Below, piece after piece: positions 41,850 to 52,927 of a DNA stretch of 64,000 nucleotides (position 1 is the stretch's first letter; every line of letters starts with the position of its first letter). A model generated the notes under the pieces. It did not search any database. It worked only from the letters and a program-made list of their open reading frames with translations, and was not told the origin of the DNA. Both the position numbers and the translations under genes were made by a program. The stretch is taken from assembly GCA_027257055.1 (NCBI GenBank), contig JAPVLO010000232.1, positions 5,084,001-5,148,000 on the forward strand. The letters run 5' to 3'. This DNA is from Cephalopachus bancanus. Its lineage: Eukaryota; Chordata; Mammalia; Primates; Tarsiidae.

Positions 41850-42800
41850 CTGCTGAACGGACTTTCCCCGCCTCCTGGCCAGGAGCTGCTCTTGGGGGTC
41901 GGCTCTGGTCGTGGCGCCCGCGTTCCCTGCTGTGGCTGCAGGGCCTCCGGGACCGCGGAGTCACCCAGAGAGCGGAGCAGCCGCGGGGCAACGCGCCCTC
42001 CCCCAGAAGGGACCCCCAGGCCGACGCGCAGCGCAGGGGCGGCCCATCGCCGTCCGGCCGCCCCCCACCTCACCCGCGCGAATGCCCCCAGACTCCACCG
42101 CGCCGGCTTCCCCGGGCGCCCTCTCCGCGGGTCGCCAGGGGGCCCCCGAGGCCGTCCGAAGTCTCGCGAGGGGACGCCCGTTGCCCTGGAGACGCGTGGC
42201 GGGGGGAGACTGGCGCTGCAGGGTTCCGGCCGTGCGTTCCTCCTAGAGCTGGACGGCGAGTCCCGGGAGAGCCGCGCGCGGGACTCAGTCTGGCCGGAAG
42301 ACGCCGGCGGGCGCGAGGGGCCGGCCTGGCGGGAGAGTGAGTGCCGGAAGGAGAGGCCGGGCCGGGACGGGGCGGGCGCCCCCTGCAGGACGCGGGCGGC
42401 GAACCAGCCCCGCCCGCGCCGCGGCGGCACGAGGCGCGGGGAGACTTGCCGGCGGAGGGGGCCCGAGCGAGCCGCCGCCGCGCCCCCGGGCCTGCCAGGC
42501 GTGACGGGGCTGGGGGCTGCCTCTGCTTCAGGCCGGGGACGCCCGGCGCCCCGCGCCTGCGAGGGGCGTTCCCGCAGCCAGAGTCGTGCCCGACGCGGGT
42601 CGGAGTGGGGGTGCCCACGGCGCAGGCGACACGCACCCGAGGGCGCCAGTCCGCCCGGACTCGGGAGTTGTGACCCCACGCCGAAACCCCTGAACGCGGT
42701 GGGCGTCGCCTAGGAGAACTGCTCGGCGTCATCTGTCGCCCGCCGTGGCGCCGGGCTTTTCTCTAGGTCGCCCACGCCGCAGCGCTCTTTGTAGAGAGGA
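41850..42800 (+). promoter_or_regulatory. AGBL3: AGBL3 CpG-island promoter
   Basis: About 0.95 kb of dense CpG lies 1 kb upstream of the first coding exon. It contains TCTCGCGAG at 42162 and GTTGCCCTGGAGAC at 42180, close to the BANP-type TCTCGCGAGA element and the RFX X-box respectively. A consensus donor, GAGA|GTGAGT at 42337, could end a non-coding first exon. Long open frames on both strands here (up to about 350 codons) come from the near-absence of stop codons in GC-rich DNA. Transcription start is not determinable. Confidence 0.8.
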
Positions 42801-43776
42801 GCCTCCACCAGTGGATTTAAATCGGCGAGTTCCTTTGGCTTCTCAAAAACCACAGGGTCTTGACGAGGAATTTTTTTTTTTTTTTTTTTGAGTTGGAGTC
42901 TCACTCTCACCCAGGCGGGAGGGCAGCGGCGCGCTCCCGGCCACCGCAGCCTCGACCCGCTGGGCTCCGGCGAGCCTTCGGCCTCAGCCTTCCAAGTAGC
43001 CGGAACTACAGGCGCGCGCTACCACGCCCGGCTGATTTCTGATTTGTCGTAGAGACGAGGTCTCGCCAAGTTGCCCGGGCGGGTCTCGAACCTGCAGGCT
43101 CAGGCAATCCACTCGCCTCGGCCTCCCAAAGTGCTGGGATGACAGGCTGAGCCACCGAGCCCGGCTTTGACGAGGGATTTTGATCTTTCCGTGTTCTTGA
43201 GAATAACCTCGGGGGAAGATACTTTTTGATTACAAGGGGGGTGGTCATTGCCAATACAACTGCAGCAGCTCTTGAGATTTCAGTAAGAGTACTATAATGG
43301 GTTATTGGAGACGGCATCTGCAGAATAGTAGGAAAGTAGAAAACTCAATTGTCGTTTGGACTTTGGGTCAGTTGAAGGTCAAGGGAAAAAAATCTTCGTA
43401 AACTATATTGCTACATTTCACTGAATAACTAACTGAAATTTTTCTGCGAGTCGTCGTCTTTTAATGCCTCAGGCTCACTTACTATGGCTGTGTACTATTG
43501 TAAATGTGGAATGTAAATGATTTGGCTGCATACTCTGGAAATTCCCTTTCCAATTAAATTATTTGTTTGATTTGTCATTTATTGTGTTTTTGTTTTTTTC
43601 TCATGTTAATGGAAAATGTCTTTAAATCTTGGAATTGAAGGCTTAACTGGCTGCATTCAAAATATTTTGTTTATAAAGACTTAGATGACTGTTAATTAAG
43701 TACAATTTGACTATGTAACATCAAATGTAATAAACACCTTCAGCTTAAAATAAGTTCCTTAGAAATTGTTTTGCAG
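42337..43776 (+). other. AGBL3: Presumed AGBL3 5' intron
   Basis: From the candidate donor in the island to the first coding exon. It contains the Alu at 42870-43165. No coding sequence is visible. The donor assignment is tentative. Confidence 0.4.
42870..43165 (-). mobile_element. Young Alu (antisense) at the edge of the AGBL3 island
   Basis: Full-length, CpG-rich, T-run then GAGTTGGAGTCTCACTCTC, ending CCGAGCCCGGC, with target-site duplications (TTGACGAGGAATTT at about 42860 and TTGACGAGGGATTT at about 43167). Confidence 0.95.
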
Positions 43777-43884
43777 ACTACCCATGTAATACAAGAGATG
43801 TCAAGCCAAATAATGAAAGAAATGTCAGAAGATTCAGAAAAGGAAGACTATTCAGACAGAACAATCAGTAATGAAGATGAATCA
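43777..43884 (+). CDS. AGBL3: AGBL3 coding exon 1
   Basis: Acceptor GTTTTGCAG|ACTACC and donor GAATCA|GTATGT. Three in-frame ATGs occur at 43798, 43813 and 43822. The third gives the start MSEDSEKEDYSD that I recall for the human protein. The first would add MSSQIMKE. A two-codon upstream ATG-TAA lies at 43784. Confidence 0.9.
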
Positions 43885-46800
43885 GTATGTTTTTCTCAAC
43901 TGTAGTTTACTTAATTTGAGTTATATAAATGTGTCATATAAATCCCCAATTAAAATATTATACCATCAATTTGATGTAAAGAATCAATTGAGTGTTTAAA
44001 TCATTGTCATTGAAGTTGGGAAGGAATTTGAGCGAAAAAGTTAAGCTATTACTGTGTGCAGTATGTCCTATCTAGAAAGAGAGACTATATTTTCTTGAGA
44101 AAATATTTTGCTAAGGTTCTTCTAGGTTTTCTTAAAATGTATGTATGAAATCATTATTAGAGTTTTATTTTTATAATTTGTGTCCACTTATTTTCTTATA
44201 TGCACTAATTCTATTTTGTTATAATATGTATCGTGCAAGAACCACCATGTTCTAACCTTATTCTGTATCGCCATAACAGTTTTAATGTGGTTCTGATGTC
44301 ATATGAGAAAAGATAGGGAAGAAGAAAAGTGGGGAGAAATGTAATATTTAAACATATTTTGTCTGGTTCTAGTACATATTTCTGAGAGATTTCCTTCAAA
44401 TTTTGTTAAGTATATATAATCATGTATGTAACCTGTAAGCTTTCTGTATAAATAACTTTAAGTCTATGGCTTTCTGTGTTTTCCTTTCTTTCTGTTAATT
44501 TTGTTCTGAATTTAAATAGTTTTTCTGAGAAAACTTTAAGGCTTATTCCTTCTCTACAGCCAGTGGAAGAGGAGGAATGAAAGATGCAAACTTTAAGGTT
44601 TCAGGATATTGGAAGTGTTGGGTGCTTTAAGACCAGTAGCCCATATTAATCTTTTAATTTTCTCATTAAGTATTAAAGACATATATTCAATTTCAAATAC
44701 TAAGATAGATGTAAAAAATTTCTGGATATGGAAACTGTTAGTTTTTTAAAGAGAAATATTTATAAAAATTTTGTTTTAGGATGAGGATATGTTCATGAAA
44801 TTTGTAAGCGAAGATATTCATCAATGTGCACTTTTAACAGGTTTGAACATATATTTCTTATTTCCTTAGTCATAAAAATGTGAGTGAATAAAAGATAAGA
44901 AGATGAGGAAACTAAAAAAAAATCAAGTAATATAGAGAAGGATTATTCTGATAGAAAGGGAGAGAGAAATGTATCTACTTTTAGAATTCAAACTTTTCAG
45001 TTTTGTTTTAGATAAATCTTTTTTGTATTAGAATATAATAAATGAAAATGATGATTACTTTATAAAGGACTTTACTTAACCCAAGGATTTACCTCATCGT
45101 TTCTTTAAATGAATTTACAGTATGACTCAAGTTATAATGGACACAGGGTGTTGGAAGTGCATCTTCATTTAAATGAAGTGTACTTGTAGAAAGAGTTTCC
45201 TTAATAAAAAGTCATTCATTTGCAAGTGTACATGTAGGTAGGCATCCTGATGTATACTTAATTTTTAAAATTGTATTTATTTAGGGTTGTACTTTACTAA
45301 AATATTAATTGTTCTACTAAATATTTACATATGTATCACAAATACTCTGAAATTGAAGTTAATACCTTTATCTTTTTTTTTTCCCTTACCATGATCCTAA
45401 AACTATTCTTCCATTTTGAGAGAACCACCATTCTTAGTTTGGTGTGTATTTTTCTAGACCTTTTTCTTTGCATTTATATGCATGTCTGTACCCATACTCA
45501 TAGAACTTTCATGTACTATTTTGTGTAATTTTCCTTGCTGTCCTCTTTTTAAAATTACCAAACTATAGCCAGGCTCGGTGGCTCAGCCTGTAATCCCATG
45601 CTTTGGGAGGCTGAGGTGAGTGGATTGCCTGAGCCCGTAGGTTCAAGACCCATCTGGGCAACTTGGCGAGACCTCATCTCTACAATAAATCAAAAAAATT
45701 AGCTGGGCGTGGTAGCGCGCACCTGTAGTTCCAGCTACTTGGAAGGCTGAGGCGGAAGGATCGCCAGAGCCCAGCAGGTCGAGGCTGTAGTGGCCAGGAG
45801 CGGGCCACTGCACTCGAGTCTGGGCGACAGAGTGAGATTCCAACTCAAAAAAAAAAAAAATTACCAAAATATTGGAAGACAGAAGGTAACTCACTGTTCT
45901 AACTAGCATTTCTGTGGTTGCTAAAGAAATTTAGAATTATTTCATTGGCTTATTGTCTATTTATGTTCCTGCCTGATATGAACTGCCCATCATAGTAATC
46001 CTTTAACTTGTTTATGTTGTTTACCATTACCAGAGTCAAGATGTAAAATGTTTGTGTCACCCCCAAATGTTCCCTGTGTCTCTTTGCATCTGTCCTCTCC
46101 TTCAGCCTTCACCCCTGCTCCAGACAAGCACTGATTGGCTTTCCCATCACCAATATAGTACTGCCATATGATACTGCCTCTTTTAGAATTTTGTAATGCA
46201 GAATCATATATTTTGTGTTTGTCTTCTTTCATTTAACGTAATACTTTTGAGATATATCCATGTTGTATATATCAATAATTCATTTTTTTGTTGTTGAGTA
46301 GTATTCTATTATGTGAATAAGCCACAGTTTGTCCATTCATCCATCTATTATTGATGCACATTTAGATTGTTTCCAGTTTAGGGCTATTACAAATGAAGCT
46401 TCTGTGAACATTTGTGTACAGATTTTTGTGTGAACATATTTTAATTTCTCTTGGGTAAATTCCTAAGCATGTTATTGTTCGATCACATGCTAAATATCTG
46501 CATTATGCCGGGCTCGGTGGCTCAGCCTGTAATCCCGCGCTTTGGGAGGCTGGTGGATTGCCTGATCCCGCAGGTTCGAGACCCACCTGGGCAACTTGGT
46601 GAGACCTCATCTCTACAATAAATCAAAAATCAGCCAGGTGTGGTAGTGCGCGCCTGTAGTTCCAGCTACTTGGAAGGCTGAGGCAGAAGGATCGCCGGAG
46701 CCCAGCAGGTTGAGGCTGCAGTGGCTGGGAGCGGCCAATGCACTCCAGTCCGGGCAACAGAGTGAGACTCCAACTCAAAAAAAAAAAAAAAAAATCTGCA

Positions 46801-49800
46801 TTATGAGAAGCGGCTAATCCTTTTTCTGAAGTGACTGTATTTTGCATTCTCAGAAATATGTCTGTTTCTTTGCTAAGAATTCCTGTCTTTTTATTCATTC
46901 CAAGTGTGCTTTTCCCTTACTTCATAGTACATGAGTATAATGATTTCCTGAAAATCCTTGTCTGATAGTTTCAATATCTGGGTCATCTTGATGTTGGTGT
47001 TTGTTGATTGTCTTTTCCTCTGAGAACGTCATATTCCTGATTCTCCCATTATGAATGCTATGTTGTATAGATTCTGGGTCCTTCTGAACAAGGTCTATGG
47101 TTTTCTTCTAGGAGGCAATAAACCCAGTTAGTTTTAAACATTAAGTACTCATCTTCTGAGACATCTTCAAATCTCAGTTCAGTCTCTAAGCCTTTGCTAT
47201 GCTGATTTGATTCTCTTCCACATCTGTGTAGTTTCAGTGGTTCTGAGACTTGTATAAGTGGTTCAGATTTCTATTTAGTTCTCTTAAGTTTTTCCTGTGT
47301 TGGTTTGGGACTATCTTTTCCATGAGTAATTCAAGGGTTGAGCTGAGACATGTGTGTGTGGTTAAAGTTTCAGTTCAATTTTCATAGTCTGTTTGCATAG
47401 ATCAACCTGAGATTTGTATGGGTCCATACACAGAATTAGAACCTTTCTCTGGTTTCTTTCTTCTCTTCAGATTTCCTCCATTCTTTAAGACCCCTTTTCC
47501 TGGTTTCACTGTTATTGAGAGACTGGGTTTCCAATTTAGAGAAGGAACTTTTTTGTTTTTCTTGTGTGTGTATGTGTGTTAATTGTTTCTCAATCTCTAC
47601 TCTATTGACAACCCTTCCACATTCTCTCATAATATCCTATGTGTGTCTCAGTAGTTGCTGTTGTCATATTGTATCACCTAACACTTCTTCCTTCTGGGCT
47701 AAGGACTTGATCTCAGAGACTATCTCATCAGTGTTTGTACTTCTTCTAAGCAATGAGTCTGGCATATAGTAAGTGCTTACTAAGTGGGATGTTATTGTTA
47801 TTATGGTGGTATGACTGAATTATTCTGCTCAAAGAGAAAAAGGAAAGGCTACTCTGAAGCATTTTGGAATCAAGCATTTATAACAAAAATGATCCCAAAC
47901 CTTGGCAAGTGGGGAAAAAAAGAAAAACTTAGTTTCTATCTGAGATCTAACCATTTGCACCACTGCACTGCTCTGTGAATGGGGCCTGCCTTCAGGGAAG
48001 AGCAGCAAGGGGAAACAAGGTGGTGAACTCACCTTCCTGCAGGTGTTTCTCTAAGTTGTGACTCCATAACCTGCTTTTGTTTACTTTTCAGGTTCCTCGG
48101 GTAGTTGCATTTTTCATATTTTATCTAGAGTTCAGTTGTAATTAGTGAGAGAGAAGGCCTGTCTAAGACTTATGCTGTCATAACAGGACTAGAGCTCTGG
48201 CCTATTAGCTTTTGATTGAATGACAGAGTGAATTTTACATGTTGATTGCTGGGTTTAGTTATATTCTGTGAAAGAGTATTGGACTTTGTCCTGATAAGTA
48301 AGCAGTTAAGTTGCTTGGGGATCAGTTTCACTACTTCAAGACTTGTTTCTTAACTTTGTTAGGACATGTCCAGAATAGTTTTTATTCCTGGACTAAGTTT
48401 ATTATTCGGATCTCAGCTCATATGTTACCTCTTCAGAGAAGTCTTGCCTGACTGCCCTATCTAAAGTAGCATTCTCAACCCTGCTCTCCCATTTCTTACT
48501 TTCATTTTTGTTTGTGGCTTTATCATCACTGAAATTATCTTGTTTTCCTGTTTTTTGTATGTCCTACTACAAGGCAAACTTATGATGGCAAGACACTTTT
48601 TTTTTTGAGGTGAGGTAAGCTGAATTGTGATCATGCTGCTGCCCTCCAGCCTGTTTTTTTTTGGGGGGGTGGCGCTTCTCTCTGGTCAGTGTCTGTTTAT
48701 TGTTTTGACAGAGTAGATGTATGATAACTATATGTTGAATTAACAATCCTGAGGAATAGCTAAGAAAGGTTACATTATTATTTAGATGTAGCAAGATTTA
48801 TGTTCAAAGAGGCTGTCTTGCTCAAATGGAATCATACAGAAACAAAGTGGTAGAATAGAACCTAATTATCTTATTTCTAGTCCAATTACTTGTCTGCTGT
48901 TGTACAAAAATAGCCAAGAACTGAATCTAGGCAAAACGCTACATTTCAGAGATGGGAGAACAAGAGGAGTCAGTGAGACAAGTGGAGAACCAAGTATGTG
49001 AAAGGTAGGGGTAAACCCAGGAAATGTAGTATCATGAAAGAATGGAAATACAGAAATACACTTAAGAAAGGATGACCATCAACATCAAGTTGCTGCCTCG
49101 CAGTTATCACACTGAAAGAGACTGGACCACTGTGCTGTCTGCTTGGGGTGGTCCATTGCATTTTAAGTGAATCATATTCCTGAGGTTGTATCCCACAGTG
49201 GCCCTAGAATGAGAACTGAAAAAAGGTTGTGACTGAGCATTCACTAGCAAACTTTGAAAATACAGTTTCAGCAAGTGGTGAGGAATTATAGTCTATGAAT
49301 ATATTTAACCTATTAGATAAATAGCAGGCTTAAGTTTAAGAAGAGTCAAAAGTAGATGATTTATTAGAAAAGTTACAAGAAACATGTTTTAGAGTAGTGG
49401 TGAGAATTTGACATAAATTAATAGTGTATAAGGTTAACAACCATTTTTGGCTATTGTGAAAATCAGTTGTCAGAAAATTTAATATTTTTATTTATTAAAT
49501 GCCATGAATTGTAAAAGATAATCATAGCTACAAGTTGAATAGTGTTAGAAGGAAAAAAGGAGCTATATTTTTTTAAATGGGAATTGCGGTGTTTCTTCTT
49601 ACCACTCATGACTGTGTTTGAATATTTTTTCAGCTGACTCTATTGGTGACCCATTCATCCCCCGGACTACACAGATACTATTGGAATATCAGCTAGGGAG
49701 ATGGGTTCCACGTCTTCGTGAACCACGGGATTTATATGGTGTCTTTTCTTCTGGTCCACTGAGCCCAACACGGTGGCCATACCACTGTGAGGTCATTGAT

Positions 49801-52800
49801 GAAAAAGTCCAGCATATTGGTATGTTTTTAACAGTGTGAGGGTTAAACACTTTTAGCAAACTTAGTTTGCCAACCTTAATTTTAACGAGGAGACTCATGG
49901 TGTTACTGCCTTTCAACAGAAATATAACAGCCACATATGTAATTTTAAATTTGCTAGTAACCGCATTTAAGGTAAAAAGAAAAAAAGTGAAATTAACTTT
50001 AAAAATATCTTTTATTTAACCCATATATATCAAATATATTTCACATGTTTTCTTTTTGTACAGTCTTCAGAATAGGGTATGCATTTGTACCTATAGACAT
50101 CTCAATTCAGATCAGCCACATTTTAAGTGTTCAGTAGCCACACATGTTTAGACAGAGGGCTTTAAAGTGTGTGTTAGCCTTTATTTTTTATTTAATTATT
50201 TTTTTGAGTTGGAGTCTCACTCTGTCGCCCAGACTGGAGTGCAGTGGCCGCTCAGTAGCCTTTAAAGCTTGAATACTTCTAAACAGTTCCAAACAACCTG
50301 ACAGTGTTTCGTCACAGTCGGACTCACACTGGAGGGGTCACACAGGGGCTGTGCCAGAATGTATGTGAACTGTAGTCCTGCTTCTTTGGTTTCCTGTCTC
50401 CTTTTTTCCCCTGTGTATGTCTGTCTTCTACTTAGAGTATCTTATCTTTTTTTGTCTCTGCCTTTTTCCTGTTCTGTTCCTCTTTTGTTTTCTCTCTCTT
50501 CATACTCCTTTGTTGTGGCAGGATCCTTTACAGAGAGAGACGCGACACTCTTGATCCTTTGTTGATTATAGCATATACATATGCATTATTGCCAGAGATC
50601 TCATAGACATTCATTGGTGAATAAAATTTAAAACTGTTCACACTTCTTATAACTGTATACTTACTACAGTGCCTACTTAAATTAGATATCAGGAGTTCTT
50701 ATAAACTAAGTTTTCCCAATACATTACCTGGTAGGTAGATAAAAGAATAGATATGGGGTGCAGGGAGCAAGAAGGGAGAGAAGAGAACACTAATTTTTGT
50801 TCATAGAGGACAAAGTTAATTTTCCCCAAGAATTCCAACGTTATAGGGCTAAAATTATATTACAGAACTAATGCATATTAGTACTTAAAAGCATCACTTA
50901 TTTGCAAAGATCTCTTTGGAGCTAGACTTATCTTCTGCCAAAGAGGACATCTGTCTCCCTTTTGTCACTAGCCTTTTCCTTTTTAATCTCTCTTTTTCTG
51001 GTAAATTAGAGTGTAGAGCAGGTACAAGTTTTCTTCATTTACTAAAAGATGTAGAACATTCTGCTAATACTACATTAAATCCCATTTAACAAAATACATA
51101 GTTTTTACAAATACAGATATGAAAGTCCTTTGACTTATAAAATACACATATAATATATCATACTTTTTTTTTTTTTTTTTTTTTTGAGTTGGAGTCTCAC
51201 TCGGTCGCCCAGACTGGAGTGCAGTGGCCGCTCCCGGCCACCACAACCTTGACCTGCTGGGCTCCGCGATCCTTCCGCCTCAGCCTTCCGAGTAGCCGGA
51301 ATTACAGGCGCGCGCTACCACGCCCAGCTAATTTTTTAATTTATTGTAGAGGTGAGGTCTCGCTGCCCAGGCGGGTCTCGAACCCGCGGGCTCAGGCAAT
51401 CCACTCACCTCAGCCTCCCAAAGGCGTGGGATTACAGGCTGAGCCACCGAGCCTGGCTATAATACATTTTAATTCTTTTGAGGAATGCCTTTGTCAAGGC
51501 CCCTTGTCATTTTTGCTTCAGCACCAGGGAGGGAAATAAAAATGCCAAGCAGAGAAAACATGGCCATGCCACTGAATTTGAGTCTTCCCTAAGTCCTTCC
51601 TTTTATACTTTAGTTCTGTTTCACAGCTTCATCATTACACATCTATGTAATGGCAGAGAGAATAAGTAAGGAGCAGGAAAGAAAAGTCCCTACTGCTACT
51701 ACTGTGGCCTCTGCATAACTCCTCTGTGTTCCCAGTGGTGAGAGAATAAGAGCAGAAGAGAGACAGAGGAAAGCAAGCCCCATCATGCCACTCGGTGTCA
51801 CCTCCAGCCCGTGTGCTCTTTCCACTCAACTGGAGTTCACCCCATCCAACTCGACAACCCCATTGTCAAATCCTCGCTGCACCTTTTTGTTCCTTACATT
51901 TCCTAGTCCTCACTTTCAGACTTCATTTTATGCAGTCATCAATGGCTCAAGGTGGAGAAAGTTTCTGCTTCCCTTGGTTACTTGGTCGAACCCCCACTTT
52001 TCCTACTGTGTGCTTTCAAATGAGGGCAGTTCTATTTATGACCTCTTCTATTGAAATTCCAAACACAGTTTCTAACCAAAATATTGTTTTAAAAATGGTT
52101 AGGGCAACTCCTTTGGGTCCCTTCCCACTGTGGGAGCTTTTCTATCCTCTCAATAAATCCTGCTTTCTCTAAAAAAAAAAAAAAAAAGAATGGTTAGAGT
52201 CTGTGGTACCATCTTTCAGATGTCTTCCATGTTAAACAGGTTTTGGGCTCTGAACCAGCCTCCACCCTGAGTGAAGGTACCGTAGCCATGCAGTGCAGGT
52301 GCAGAGATCCCCGGAGTCATTAGGAAGTCACACACTACGGTGGCACAGTCTGTGCAAGGTAGAGTCATGCTGGAAAAAAGAAAGCTTCGCTGTGGGCCAT
52401 GCTGCTACTCTTTTATTTACAGCCCGTATCCTTGAAATTTCCAAGTTCTGCTGGTTCTCAGGCCAACTGCAGCATCCACTGCTGCCCCGTCTGTGGAGAA
52501 TCAGAATTCGCTCCCAGGTGTCCTTCTGCTTTGCTTGCTAGCATTTTAGAAAGCCTGTTTCTCATAGTGTTGTGTATTGCACAGCTTTCACCTTAATCCT
52601 GTCAACCATTTCATTGCTATATCCTCCCAATCTAACTGTACATTGCAAGGTGTTTTAGTGTGACAGTGTTCATTATTACTTCCAATGTACCCTTAGTAAA
52701 ATCCAGTCCTGCGTAAAACACATTTGAGCCTAGATCTATCAATGAATAATTTGAAAATAAACATTCTTCTGTTTTATTTTGAAATCATATTCAAATGTTT

Positions 52801-52927
52801 CTCTTCTTTTTCCCCCAGATTGGACTCCTCCTCATCCTGAGCCAATGTATGTCCCAACAGGCCTAGAAACGGAGCCCCTTTAATCAAGATTGCAAGGAAG
52901 ATACTGTGGTTTATCTAGCTGACGATG
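43798..52927 (+). CDS. AGBL3: AGBL3 (cytosolic carboxypeptidase 3), first four coding exons, frameshifted
   Basis: AGBL3/CCP3 is an M14-family metallocarboxypeptidase that shortens polyglutamate side chains and C-termini of tubulin and other proteins. Exons 43777-43884, 44780-44840, 49634-49819 and 52819-52927 encode the N-terminal domain only: MSEDSEKEDYSDRTISNEDE, DEDMFMKFVSEDIHQCALLT, then RTTQILLEYQLGRWVPRLRE and TGLETEPL. The zinc-binding catalytic domain lies beyond the window. Exon 4 is one base too long for frame and hits TAA just after EPL; the family sequence resumes in the next frame (DCKEDTVVYLAD). As given, the product would stop after about 130 residues. Skipping exon 4 (108 bp expected) would keep frame. 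The identification is secure; functional status is not. Confidence 0.93.
44780..44840 (+). CDS. AGBL3: AGBL3 coding exon 2
   Basis: Acceptor AATTTTGTTTTAG|GATGAG and donor TTAACAG|GTTTGA. It encodes DEDMFMKFVSEDIHQCALLT plus one base of Ala. The donor (GTTTGA) is weak. Confidence 0.92.
45567..45856 (+). mobile_element. Alu SINE, derived subfamily (+)
   Basis: AGCCAGGCTCGGTGGCTCAG...CTACAATAAATCAAAAA...GATTCCAACTC plus poly(A). Duplications AAAATTACCAAACTAT (45551) and AAAATTACCAAAATAT (about 45857) flank it. Confidence 0.95.
46000..46500. mobile_element. Old L1-type fragment hosting the 46507 Alu
   Basis: TTCATTTAACGTAATACTTT, GAGTAGTATTCTATTATGTG, CCACAGTTTGTCCATTCATC and TTCTCTTGGGTAAATTCCTA are typical old-L1 phrases. 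46920-47110 (ATAGTTTCAATATCTGGGTC and so on) continues with related old L1 sequence. Confidence 0.65.
46507..46793 (+). mobile_element. Alu SINE, derived subfamily (+)
   Basis: GCCGGGCTCGGTGGCTCAGC...GACTCCAACTC plus poly(A), flanked by exact ATCTGCATTAT duplications at 46496 and 46794. Confidence 0.96.
48395..48585. mobile_element. L2 LINE fragment
   Basis: CAGCTCATATGTTACCTCTT, CAGAGAAGTCTTGCCTGACT and TGTGGCTTTATCATCACTGA are L2 3' landmarks. Confidence 0.65.
49634..49819 (+). CDS. AGBL3: AGBL3 coding exon 3
   Basis: Acceptor AATATTTTTTCAG|CTGACT and donor CATATTG|GTATGT. It encodes ADSIGDPFIPRTTQILLEYQ and then the LGRWVPRLREPRDLYG and HCEVIDEKVQHI stretches, strongly conserved in the family. 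It ends in phase 1. Confidence 0.97.
50195..50253 (-). mobile_element. Severely 5'-truncated Alu (antisense)
   Basis: The piece GAGTTGGAGTCTCACTCTGT...CAGTGGCCGCTC ends after about 50 bases, with TAGCCTTTA on both sides as target-site duplication. Confidence 0.88.
51165..51457 (-). mobile_element. Young Alu (antisense)
   Basis: A long T-run then GAGTTGGAGTCTCACTCGGT, ending GAGCCACCGAGCCTGGC. CpG-rich derived subfamily member; the left arm has a small deletion (TCTCGCTGCCCAGG). Confidence 0.95.
52103..52187 (+). mobile_element. Short retroposed LTR R fragment with poly(A) (TINE-like)
   Basis: GGCAACTCCTTTGGGTCCC...CCACTGTGGGAGCTTTTC...CTCAATAAATCCTGCTTTCT plus a 17-base poly(A). Target-site duplications AAAAATGGTTAG and AAGAATGGTTAG flank it. 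The body matches the copies at 22274 and 55012. It is not derived from the LTR at 58765, whose R region differs. Confidence 0.87.
52819..52927 (+). pseudogene. AGBL3: AGBL3 coding exon 4 with frameshift and TAA
   Basis: Acceptor TTTTCCCCCAG|ATTGG and donor GACGATG|GTGAGC are intact. In frame it reads WTPPHPEPMYVPTGLETEPL then TAA at about 52881. One base beyond frame the homologous sequence continues (DCKEDTVVYLADD). The length is 109 where 108 preserves phase, so a single inserted base explains the break. It may be an allele, a fixed lesion or an assembly error. Confidence 0.88.

Larger units (their letters stand above)
37591..41850. other. CALD1-AGBL3 intergenic region
   Basis: About 4.3 kb without a gene. 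It holds an antisense L1 ORF2 fragment (38480-39090), a MER5-type hAT pair, two MIRs and a truncated Alu (41386-41507). 37.6-38.5 and 39.1-40.0 kb are unassigned. Confidence 0.65.
44841..49633 (+). other. AGBL3: AGBL3 intron 2 (between coding exons 2 and 3)
   Basis: 4.8 kb with two derived Alus (45567-45856 and 46507-46793), old L1 pieces (46000-46500 and 46920-47500) and an L2 fragment (48395-48585). I recognise no other element. Confidence 0.6.
49820..52818 (+). other. AGBL3: AGBL3 intron 3 (between coding exons 3 and 4)
   Basis: 3 kb with an old AT-rich dispersed repeat (about 49930-50160, possibly hAT-type), a 60-bp truncated Alu, a full Alu and a retroposed LTR fragment. The rest is unassigned. 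Confidence 0.6.

Noticed and set aside
41655..42732. Overlapping long open frames on both strands (up to about 350 codons) in the AGBL3 island
   Set aside because: Stop codons are rare in CpG-rich DNA. The translations are Arg/Pro/Gly/Ala-rich without domains, and the frames overlap each other on both strands.
44555..44580. Acceptor-like CTTCTCTACAG followed by CCAGTGGAAGAGGAGGAATGA as an extra AGBL3 exon
   Set aside because: It would give six codons then stop, matches nothing in AGBL3 as I know it, and exon 2 already follows exon 1 in phase.
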